This document shows, one piece after another, positions 9,091-15,753 of a DNA stretch of 64,000 bases (the stretch's first letter is position 1; each line of letters opens with the position of its first letter). This DNA comes from an uncultured Collinsella sp. (GTDB taxonomy: Bacteria; Actinomycetota; Coriobacteriia; Coriobacteriales; Coriobacteriaceae). Below the pieces are notes generated by a model, which was not told the DNA's origin, searched no databases, and saw only the letters and a program-made list of their open reading frames with translations. The DNA lies in NCBI GenBank assembly GCA_900756765.1, contig CAAELE010000001.1, forward strand, positions 1-64,000, given 5' to 3'. The translations under genes were made by a program, and so were the position numbers.

Positions 9091-11028
9091 ATGGAACAGA
9101 GGGTCCTCGGGGGAAGATACCTCCTCAAGGATAAGGTGGGAACGGGCGGCATGGCGACCGTCTTCCGTGCACAGGATCAGGTCCTCGACCGCACAGTTGC
9201 CGTCAAGATTATGCTGCCGCAGTATGCCGGCGACGCCACCTTCGCCGCCCGCTTTAAGCAGGAGGCCCAGGCAGCTGCCGGCCTGTCCTCCCCCTATATC
9301 GTGGGCGTCTACGACTGGGGCAAGGACGGCGACACCTATTACATCGTCATGGAGTACCTGCGCGGTACCGACCTTAAGAGCGGCATCAAGAGCCACGGCG
9401 CCCTCGATCCCAAGAAGGTCGCGCAAATCGGCTCGCAGATCAGCTCCGCGCTTTCGGTCGCACACAAGCACGAGATCATCCACCGCGACATTAAGCCGCA
9501 AAACATCATGGTGCTGCCCGACGGCAACATCAAGGTAATGGATTTTGGCATCGCACGCGCCAAGAACAGTCATCTCACGCAGGACAACAACGTGCTGGGT
9601 ACCGCCCACTATGTAAGCCCCGAGCAGACCCGCGGCCAGGACCTCGGCCCCACCTCGGATATCTATTCGCTGGGTGTCGTCATGTACGAGTGCGCCACCG
9701 GCCGCGTACCCTTTGACGGCGACGACGCCATCTCGGTCGCGCTCAAGCAGGTCAACGAGCTCCCCATCCCGCCGAGCCAGATTAACTCCGGCGTCGATGC
9801 CGATCTGGAGCGCATCATCCTCAAGTGCATGGAGAAGGACCCGGCAAACCGCTTCCAGACGGCCGACGAGCTGCGCCAGGTGCTCAACAGCTACCTGTCC
9901 GGCCGTGCCGTCAACGTCTCGGAGCCCACGCGCATCATCGGTGCCGCCGGCGACCTGGGTGCCACCAAGACCCGCGAGCTTTCCGACTCAACGCGTGCTA
10001 TGGTTCGTCCCGTCTCGGGCGTGAGCGGTCAGAACACCGCCCGTAGCGCTGTCTCGGGCTCCACGGGCTCCTATGAGGTCGAGAAGCCTAAGTCCAACAA
10101 GAACAAGATTATCGCCGCCGTGATTGCCGCCGTCGCCGTGATTGGCGTTGTAGTGACCTTTGCCACGGGCATGTTCAGTGGCGAACAGGTCACGGTGCCC
10201 GACGTGCTGGGCAAGGACCAGGAAACCGCTATTGAGCTGATCAAGGAAGCCGGCCTTGAGGTTGGCACCGTCGACCAGAGCTACAACGACGATGTCGACG
10301 AGGGAAAGGTCGCCGAGCAGACCCCCAATGGCAACACCAAGAAGGCCAAGGGCACGAGGGTGAACCTGGTAATCTCCAAGGGCCCTAAGCCCTCCGAGAA
10401 GGTTGAGGTTCCGCAGCTCGTCGGCCTGACCAAGGACCAGGCCGAGGCCGCACTGGCAAGCGTGGGCCTGAAGGGCAGCGCTTCGGAGGAAGCCAATGAG
10501 GCCGAAGAGGGCCAGGTCTTTGAACAGAGCACTGTTGCCGGCAAGGAGGTCGAGAAGGGCACGACTATCTCGTACAAGGTCTCCAACGGCCCGGACACCA
10601 CCTCGGTACCCGATCTGACCGACATGACCGAGGCCCAGGCGCGCAACGCTCTCGACATGGCTGGCTTTGGCGTCGACGTGAGCTACCAGGAAAACGACTC
10701 GGTTACTGAGGGCACCGTAATCAGCTGGAACCCCAGCGGCAAGCAGAAACCCGGTGCCACGATTACCGTCGTCATCGCCAAGAAGTCCGGCAAGGCTAGC
10801 GTCCCGGGCAACCTGTACGGCAAGAGCATCTCTGCCGCCGTCACCGCGCTCAACAACGCCGGTTTCTACAACATCGCATTCTGCGATCAGAACGGCAACC
10901 CCGTGAGCGGCAACGAGAATGCCACCGTTACGGGCGTCTCCCCCACTGGTAAGCAGTCCACCGACAGCACGATTACGCTGACGGTTTCCATCTCCGGTTC
11001 CGGCGACGACTCCGAGTCTAGCAACTAA
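9091..11028 (+). CDS. pknB: PASTA-domain Ser/Thr kinase (PknB/StkP type)
   Basis: 645 aa. A kinase domain (about 10-275) carries GTGGMATV, VAVKIM, HRDIKPQN and DFGIARA, so unlike the upstream kinase it is a canonical RD kinase. One transmembrane helix (about 343-365) leads to four extracellular PASTA repeats, each starting near VTVPDVLG, VEVPQLVG, TSVPDLTD and ASVPGNLYG. PASTA domains sense muropeptides or lipid II. ATG 9091 is chosen over the ATG at 9076 because AGGAG lies at 9081-9085. A 130-bp gap after the RodA-PBP fusion may hold its own promoter. A strong terminator follows. Confidence 0.93.
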   Translation: MEQRVLGGRYLLKDKVGTGGMATVFRAQDQVLDRTVAVKIMLPQYAGDATFAARFKQEAQAAAGLSSPYIVGVYDWGKDGDTYYIVMEYLRGTDLKSGIKSHGALDPKKVAQIGSQISSALSVAHKHEIIHRDIKPQNIMVLPDGNIKVMDFGIARAKNSHLTQDNNVLGTAHYVSPEQTRGQDLGPTSDIYSLGVVMYECATGRVPFDGDDAISVALKQVNELPIPPSQINSGVDADLERIILKCMEKDPANRFQTADELRQVLNSYLSGRAVNVSEPTRIIGAAGDLGATKTRELSDSTRAMVRPVSGVSGQNTARSAVSGSTGSYEVEKPKSNKNKIIAAVIAAVAVIGVVVTFATGMFSGEQVTVPDVLGKDQETAIELIKEAGLEVGTVDQSYNDDVDEGKVAEQTPNGNTKKAKGTRVNLVISKGPKPSEKVEVPQLVGLTKDQAEAALASVGLKGSASEEANEAEEGQVFEQSTVAGKEVEKGTTISYKVSNGPDTTSVPDLTDMTEAQARNALDMAGFGVDVSYQENDSVTEGTVISWNPSGKQKPGATITVVIAKKSGKASVPGNLYGKSISAAVTALNNAGFYNIAFCDQNGNPVSGNENATVTGVSPTGKQSTDSTITLTVSISGSGDDSESSN

Positions 11029-11083
11029 CGTCGATCGCTTGTTGCTCCGAGCGGCTTAGACCGCAAACACATTCGCTCAGAAG

Positions 11084-11120
11084 CGCCCGCTTGCTCCCCC
11101 AGCAAGCGGGCGCTTTTCTT
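11084..11120 (+). terminator. Rho-independent terminator after pknB
   Basis: A GC-rich stem (AAGCGCCCGCTTGCT with AGCAAGCGGGCGCTT, about 15 bp, small C-rich loop) is followed by TTTTCTTTT. It closes the kinase/cell-wall cluster. Confidence 0.9.
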
Positions 11121-11160
11121 TTGACGTGGGATTGCCGCCCATGGATGATCGTGGCGTTAA

Positions 11161-11229
11161 ACCAGAAGAGCCCGGCACCGTGGTGGTACCGGGCTCGGCA
11201 AATCTCTGGTGCCCCCGGGCGGATTCGAA
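11161..11229 (-). repeat. Duplicated 3' end of tRNA-Arg plus terminator hairpin (copy A)
   Basis: This 69-bp segment is a near copy of 11289-11357, which is the real tRNA 3' end and its downstream hairpin. It holds a GAGCCCGG/CCGGGCTC hairpin and the tRNA 3' end through TTCGAA of the T-loop. The sequence then diverges. Between the copies, at 11254-11284, a tRNA-like stretch (GCGGGTGTCGACGG) lies in inverted orientation. There is no complete tRNA in this copy. It looks like the scar of an attachment-site duplication or of a lost second tRNA gene. Confidence 0.7.
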
Positions 11230-11334
11230 AACTCCCCCCGCGGGGAAATTGGTGACGCGGGTGTCGACGGTCCGAATCCGGCCCTTAGACCAGAAGAGCC
11301 CGGCACCATAGCGGTACCAGGCTCGATCAATCTC

Positions 11335-11410
11335 TGGTGCCCCCGGGCGGATTCGAACCGTCGACACCCGCTTTAGGAGAGCGGTGCTCTATCCCCTGAG
11401 CTACGGAGGC
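11335..11410 (-). tRNA. tRNA-Arg (anticodon CCT)
   Basis: 76 nt including encoded CCA. The acceptor stem GCCTCCG pairs with CGGGGGC (one G-T pair), the D-arm reads GCTC-AGGGGATA-GAGC, and the anticodon arm CCGCT-CTCCTAA-AGCGG gives CCT, which decodes AGG. The T-arm GACGG-TTCGAAT-CCGCC has one A-C mismatch at its outer part. A hairpin at 11296-11324 just downstream on the same strand may terminate it. Confidence 0.92.
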
Positions 11411-11468
11411 ATGTTGTACTAGTGTAGCAGATTTACTGCATCGCCATACGTCGCATGACTAGACTTCG

Positions 11469-11537
11469 AAGTTGCGGTGGAATAGTTCCTGCCTAAAGCA
11501 TCTAAAGCCGTATTTAAGAACTATTTCACCGCAACTT
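11469..11537. repeat. Palindromic repeat, family C (GTTGCGGTGAAATAG), copy 1
   Basis: An imperfect inverted repeat: AAGTTGCGGTGGAATAGTTC on the left and GAACTATTTCACCGCAACTT on the right, about 20-bp arms around a 30-base loop. A second copy of the arms with a different loop is at 23862-23930, so it is dispersed rather than a gene-specific terminator. It lies just downstream of the DUF956 gene. Confidence 0.75.
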
Positions 11538-11545
11538 ATGAGGAG

Positions 11546-11944
11546 CTAGTTGCCTTTGTGGAAAAGGTTCTTGATGACAGAGGGGATGCTCTTGGCGCCC
11601 TTGGCCGTCACATCGATAAAGTCGGGCGAACGCACGAGCTTATCCTCGTCAATATACTTACGCACCGCGCGAAGCGTCTCTTTGTCATCGCGCGTCGAAA
11701 ACGTAAAGTGACCGTTGTCCTTGGTGAAGATGGCAAAACGCGTAATCTTCTTGGTGCCGCGCAAAACCTCGGCGGCAATATAGTCGACCTCGTCCCACGG
11801 GATTTGGATATAATCCTCGGGATTGCGCTCGTTATAGTACTCGAACGCCTTATTGCCCACCATCACGTTACCGTGACTGGTAAGCCCCATCAGGCAGGTT
11901 GCCGGCGTTGCCAGATCGACCGTGCTGTTCTGAGATTGCGCCAT
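11546..11944 (-). CDS. DUF956 protein of the mannose PTS (ManO-like)
   Basis: 132 aa. DUF956 proteins are short, soluble and almost always encoded beside mannose-family PTS genes; in lactobacilli one (ManO) acts in control of the man operon. This gene lies downstream of the IID gene in the same direction. ATG 11944 is chosen (reading MAQSQNST) because GGAGGGCGAGG precedes it; the longer frame has no ribosome site. A hairpin sits between it and IID, so it may be expressed at a lower level by read-through. Confidence 0.75.
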   Translation of the reverse strand: MAQSQNSTVDLATPATCLMGLTSHGNVMVGNKAFEYYNERNPEDYIQIPWDEVDYIAAEVLRGTKKITRFAIFTKDNGHFTFSTRDDKETLRAVRKYIDEDKLVRSPDFIDVTAKGAKSIPSVIKNLFHKGN

Positions 11945-11972
11945 ACGCGCCTCGCCCTCCAATAAAAACAAT

Positions 11973-12008
11973 CGGACCGCATCCAGTGTACCCACCGGGT
12001 GCGGTCCG
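11973..12008 (-). terminator. Intercistronic terminator/attenuator between PTS IID and DUF956
   Basis: Inverted repeat CGGACCGCATCC / GGGTGCGGTCCG (stem about 12 bp), followed on the minus strand by ATTGTTTTTATT. It can end most transcripts after the IID gene and leave partial read-through into the DUF956 gene. Confidence 0.75.
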
Positions 12009-12064
12009 TTTCAATGGCTCAAAAGCCCTTGTCTAGCAAATCTCGGTCTTAAACCGAAGCGTGC

Positions 12065-12985
12065 TTACATGAAGCCGCAGACGCGACCGATGATGCCGAC
12101 GGCGAAGAGAGCCAGGATGATGACGATCGGGCTGACCTTCTTCTTGAGGAGTTTGCAGACCAGCAGGGTCAGGCACACGGCGGCAAGGCCGGGGATGAGC
12201 TGATCGAGGTTGGCCTGAAGCGTGGTGACCTTCACCGGGTCGAGTGCGTTGGCACCGACAGAGCTGTACATCGTCAATGCCTGCTTGATGCCCTCAGAAC
12301 CGGCGGGCAGGTTGGCCCAATCGATATAGGCGCCAGCGGACTGCGTGACCTTGGAGACGACCGGGGTGAAGGAGATGGACACCCAGCGCTCGACCAGGGC
12401 GCCGATGATGAACATACCCAGGATGGAAGCACCCTCGGTAACCTTGCCCATCAGACCGCCGGAGAGGTCCTTGGCGATGGAAGAGCCGACCTTGTAGCCA
12501 AACTCCTGCGTGTACCACAGGAAGGCGTAACGGATGATGTTCCACGCGAAGAAGAACAGCAGCGGACCGGCAATGCTACCGGACAGGGCCAGGGAGGCAC
12601 CCAGAGCGCCCAGAATCGGGCGAAGGGTGAACCAGAAGGCGGGGTCGCCGACGCCGGCGAGCGGGCCCATCATACCGACCTTGACGCCCTGAATGGCGAC
12701 GTCGTCGATCGGAGCACCGTTGGCGCGCTCCTCCTCGAGAGCGAGGGTAACGCCAATGACGGGGGCGGAAACATAGGGGTGGGTGTTATAGAACTCCAGG
12801 TGGCGCTTAAGAGCGGCAATCTGGTCATCCTTGCTGGTGTAGAGCTTCTTGATCGCAGGGATCATTGCGAAGCACCAGCCGCCGTTCTGCATACGCTCGT
12901 AGTTCCACGAGCCCTGAAGGAACTGATGACGGAAGCAAACCTTCTTGCGGTCAGCCTTGGTGAGCTGAATCTTGTTCTCTGCCAT
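12065..12985 (-). CDS. manZ: PTS mannose-family enzyme IID
   Basis: 306 aa. Typical EIID: a cytosolic amphipathic N-terminal region with FRHQFLQGSWNYERMQNGGW, the repeated GPLAGVGDP motif, and C-terminal hydrophobic segments ending LLKKKVSPIVIILALFAVG. With IIC it forms the membrane channel for sugar uptake with phosphorylation (mannose, glucose, fructose, glucosamine or related sugars; substrate cannot be read from the sequence). ATG 12985 follows GGAGGGGAG. It is 16 bases after the IIC gene. Confidence 0.93.
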   Translation of the reverse strand: MAENKIQLTKADRKKVCFRHQFLQGSWNYERMQNGGWCFAMIPAIKKLYTSKDDQIAALKRHLEFYNTHPYVSAPVIGVTLALEEERANGAPIDDVAIQGVKVGMMGPLAGVGDPAFWFTLRPILGALGASLALSGSIAGPLLFFFAWNIIRYAFLWYTQEFGYKVGSSIAKDLSGGLMGKVTEGASILGMFIIGALVERWVSISFTPVVSKVTQSAGAYIDWANLPAGSEGIKQALTMYSSVGANALDPVKVTTLQANLDQLIPGLAAVCLTLLVCKLLKKKVSPIVIILALFAVGIIGRVCGFM

Positions 12986-13001
12986 ATGTATCACTCCCCT
13001 C

Positions 13002-13820
13002 CTACTCGTAATCGTTCAGAATGTCGCCGAGCGGGTCGCCGGAGCCACCGCCCATGCCGCCACCCTGCTTGGCCAGATCCTTAAGGCCAAGGTAGATGAG
13101 GGCAAGGGAGATGCCGATGAGGCCAAGGGCGATCAGCGTAAGCTGAGGGATGGCAGCAAGGACAAAGCCGAGGATGAAGAACGGCCAGGTCTCCTTGGTG
13201 GCCATCATGTTGATGACCATGGCGTAACCGACGGAAGCGACCATGCCGCCGCCGACAGCCATGCCGCCGGACAGCCAGTCGGGCATAGCGTTAAGCGCGT
13301 TGGTAACAGCCTCGGCCGGGATGATGCACAGAAGTACTGCCGGGATGGCGATACGAAGGCCTTGCATGAGGATAGCAGCGTACTGCCAGCGCTCGATGCC
13401 GGCGAAGTCGCCCTTCTCGGCGCAACCGTCCATGGCGTGAGCGATGGCGGTAGCCAGGGTACGGCAGATCATGGTCAGGAACAGACCAGCGACCGACAGC
13501 GGGACGGCGACGGCGATAGCGGCGGTAACGGCCTTGGCCGAATCGGTGGCGCCACCGTTGAGGGCGAGCACCATGATGATCGAAGAAGCGACCGAGGCCA
13601 GAGCGGCGTCAGGCGCGACGGCGGCGCCGACGTTAGCCCAGCCAAGGGCCATCATCTGGAGCGAACCGCCCAGGAGGATGCCCTCCTGAAGGTGACCGGT
13701 TACGAGACCGATAAGCGTGCATGCCACGAGCGGCTGATGGAACTGGAACTCATCCAGAATGCCTTCCATACCGGCAAGCAACGCGACAATCGCAACAAGC
13801 AGAATAGTGATTGCAGACAT
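13002..13820 (-). CDS. manY: PTS mannose/sorbose-family enzyme IIC
   Basis: 272 aa, highly hydrophobic, matching PTS EII-sorbose IIC: early GxWxxxDEFQFHQPLVACTLIGL-type segment and the GGSLQMMALGWANVGAA motif. It forms the sugar-transporting membrane subunit together with IID. A Gly/Met-rich C-terminal tail (GGGMGGGSGDP) is unusual but short. AAAGGAGGG lies 8 bases before the ATG. Middle gene of the PTS operon. Confidence 0.93.
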   Translation of the reverse strand: MSAITILLVAIVALLAGMEGILDEFQFHQPLVACTLIGLVTGHLQEGILLGGSLQMMALGWANVGAAVAPDAALASVASSIIMVLALNGGATDSAKAVTAAIAVAVPLSVAGLFLTMICRTLATAIAHAMDGCAEKGDFAGIERWQYAAILMQGLRIAIPAVLLCIIPAEAVTNALNAMPDWLSGGMAVGGGMVASVGYAMVINMMATKETWPFFILGFVLAAIPQLTLIALGLIGISLALIYLGLKDLAKQGGGMGGGSGDPLGDILNDYE

Positions 13821-13838
13821 GTATCGGACCCTCCTTTA

Positions 13839-14828
13839 CTATGCTTGAGCGGCCAGTTCGGCCTTAGCTTTCTTCAACATGGCGTCGAGATCCTCGGAGG
13901 AATCCGAAGGAACCTTGCGGACCTCGAACTTGACGCCCTTGGCCTTGAGGGCCTCGAGAGTCTTAACGTCGTCATCGCCCATGGCGACGGCGTTGGTGAC
14001 GACGACCTTGCCCTTGGAGTGAGCCATGGAACCGATGTTGACTTCCTTGATGTCGACGCCGGCCTCGATGGCCTTGAGCAAATCCTGCGGGTTCTCGAAG
14101 AGCAGCATCGCCTTGGTGTCACCAAAGCGCGTGTCCTTGACGACCTCGGCCATCTTCTTGATGGGCACGACGTTGGCGTGGACTCCCGGAGGGGCAGCCT
14201 GCTCGATCATGGTCTTGCGGAGCTCGTCGTGAGCGACGCCGTCGGAGACCACGATGATGCGGTTGGGGTTGATCTGCTTGGTCCACGTGGTGGCCACCTG
14301 ACCATGCAGCAGACGCGTGTCGATACGGACGTGGGCGATCTTGATGTGCCCGTCGCCGATCACCGTTCCCGGAGGAATGGCACCCGCAGGAGCAGCGGCG
14401 GCCGCAGCCGGCTTCTTCTCCTCGGGCTCCAGAGACTCGGGCTTGACGCGCACGCCGGCCTTAGCCTCGGTCACGAGATGTTTTGCGATCGCATGTGCAG
14501 TGTTCTTTGCGTCAAAGCGCTGCGAATATGCCTCGATGAGCATAGGCAGGTTGACACCGGTGACGATAGCCCAGGAATCATGGCCCTCGATGAGACCGCT
14601 GATCTGGTTGAAGGGCGTGCCGCCCCACAGATCAACGAGGAAGAGCACCTGCTCCTGGTCCTCGAAGGAAGCGATTGCCTCCTCGACCTTGGCGCGGAAG
14701 TCGTCGGGGCCCATGCTCGGCTCGAGCGAGACCACGGCTACAGACGGCTGATCGCCAAAGACCATCGAGCCCGTCTGCTTGATTCCAGCCGCCAAGTCAC
14801 CATGGCTAGCAAGAACAATACTTACCAT
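13839..14828 (-). CDS. manX: PTS mannose-family enzyme IIAB (fused)
   Basis: 329 aa. IIA domain at about 1-130 with phosphorylated His9 (MVSIVLASHGD) and the conserved VDLWGGTPFN; an Ala/Pro/Lys hinge at about 135-160; IIB domain at about 165-329 with its phosphohistidine in RIDTRLLHGQVATTW. Phosphate passes HPr to IIA to IIB to sugar. The fused IIAB form is the one seen in E. coli ManX. ATG 14828 has AAAAAGGAGG 7-8 bases upstream. First gene of the IIAB-IIC-IID-DUF956 operon. Confidence 0.94.
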   Translation of the reverse strand: MVSIVLASHGDLAAGIKQTGSMVFGDQPSVAVVSLEPSMGPDDFRAKVEEAIASFEDQEQVLFLVDLWGGTPFNQISGLIEGHDSWAIVTGVNLPMLIEAYSQRFDAKNTAHAIAKHLVTEAKAGVRVKPESLEPEEKKPAAAAAAPAGAIPPGTVIGDGHIKIAHVRIDTRLLHGQVATTWTKQINPNRIIVVSDGVAHDELRKTMIEQAAPPGVHANVVPIKKMAEVVKDTRFGDTKAMLLFENPQDLLKAIEAGVDIKEVNIGSMAHSKGKVVVTNAVAMGDDDVKTLEALKAKGVKFEVRKVPSDSSEDLDAMLKKAKAELAAQA

Positions 14829-15142
14829 CACATAACCTCCTTTTTGTCTACGTAATTCCTACACGACAAAAAAGAGTATAGCTGCAAATACAGCAGAATT
14901 ATATGAAAAACTGCAAAAGGTAGCATTATTTGTTTAAACGTCTTGATTTGTTACAACCTGATTACTATCCAGCATTTTGGCTGATTTACTGCTGAGGATT
15001 GATAACTGATCTATTTACATGACCGAATTGAGCACGCTGTTCATTATTGCCGGTTTTAAACAGACACAAATGTGCTCGGGTTGAGGCTATTTCGTTTAAA
15101 CAGATGATGCTTGACTAATAGTAAGAAATATGCTCTAGCAAA
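14829..15142 (-). promoter_or_regulatory. AT-rich upstream region of the PTS operon
   Basis: About 310 bases without a gene, clearly more AT-rich than the surroundings. It holds two copies of the 8-bp palindrome GTTTAAAC (14932-14939 and 15094-15101) and a similar GGTTTTAAAC near 15049. These are candidate operators for sugar control. I could not find a convincing sigma-54 -24/-12 box of the kind used by LevR-controlled PTS operons, nor an unambiguous -35/-10 pair. Confidence 0.4.
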
Positions 15143-15226
15143 GTAGTCGTTGGGGACGTTCTTAAATGACTAGTCATTGGGGACGTTCTTTTTCGACTAG
15201 TCGTTTAAGAACGTCCCCAATGACTA
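15143..15226. repeat. Palindromic repeat, family A (TTGGGGACGTTCTT), copy 1
   Basis: Three arms of the unit: TAGTCGTTGGGGACGTTCTT, then TAGTCATTGGGGACGTTCTT, then its inverse AAGAACGTCCCCAATGACTA, with GACTAGTC between. It ends 2 bases before the hypA stop codon. Other copies are at 31660-31711, 58308-58352 and 62650-62737. Confidence 0.85.
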
Positions 15227-15228
15227 AG

Positions 15229-15657
15229 TTAGGCGATGTGGAGGGGGTTGGCGGCGTCGACGGCATCGAGGGCGTCGGAGAGGTCGCCAGGAGCAGCGTC
15301 TGCCGGGTCCTCGTCGGGGGTCTCGATCTGCTTGATCATGACCTCCTGGCCCTGCAGCAGGTATGTCTCGCCGCTGCCGCAATGGGGGCAGGTCTTGCCG
15401 TGCTCGACCGTCGCGTAGTCGCAGGCGCACGCCTCGCAATGCGTCACGGCCTCGACGGGCTCCACGATAAGCTCCGCGCCCTGCGTGATAGGCTTTTTAT
15501 CCGCCGCCCAGCGCCAAGCGTCGAGCAGTAAGTCGGGAACGACGCCCGAGACCTCGCCCAGCAGCAACGTCACGCTCGAAACGCGACGCACGCCATTGGC
15601 GCGCGCCACATTCTCGACATCGCGAATGATGTGATAAACGATTCCCAATTCGTGCAA
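15229..15657 (-). CDS. hypA: Hydrogenase maturation nickel chaperone HypA
   Basis: 142 aa, TTG start (reading MHELGIV), chosen because the nickel ligand His2 must follow the first residue and GAAAGG lies upstream. HypA delivers Ni(II) to [NiFe]-hydrogenase with HypB. The zinc site is present as two CxxC pairs (CEAC and CPHC). A C-terminal acidic Asp/Ala tail of about 25 residues extends beyond usual HypA (about 115 aa). The remaining maturation genes are 36 kb away (hypF, C, D, E); no hypB is in the window. Confidence 0.92.
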   Translation of the reverse strand: MHELGIVYHIIRDVENVARANGVRRVSSVTLLLGEVSGVVPDLLLDAWRWAADKKPITQGAELIVEPVEAVTHCEACACDYATVEHGKTCPHCGSGETYLLQGQEVMIKQIETPDEDPADAAPGDLSDALDAVDAANPLHIA

Positions 15658-15753
15658 GGTAGAAACCTTTCAACAACGGTTGATGCGATGCAAACTCAAA
15701 GCAAGGGGACGGCGAAATCTAGTCTGCGCCGTCCCCTTACCCGCCATGGTTAC

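Noticed and set aside
11161..11290. A second complete tRNA gene
   Set aside because: Only the 3' third is tRNA-like; no matching acceptor or anticodon stem can be built upstream.
11084..11410. Two overlapping short reading frames around the tRNA-Arg region
   Set aside because: They translate tRNA and repeat sequence (for example the arginine-proline-rich ends) and have no ribosome sites; artefacts.
14850..15130. Sigma-54 promoter for the mannose PTS
   Set aside because: No TGGCAC-N5-TTGC-type -24/-12 box could be found on the minus strand and no LevR-like activator is in the window.
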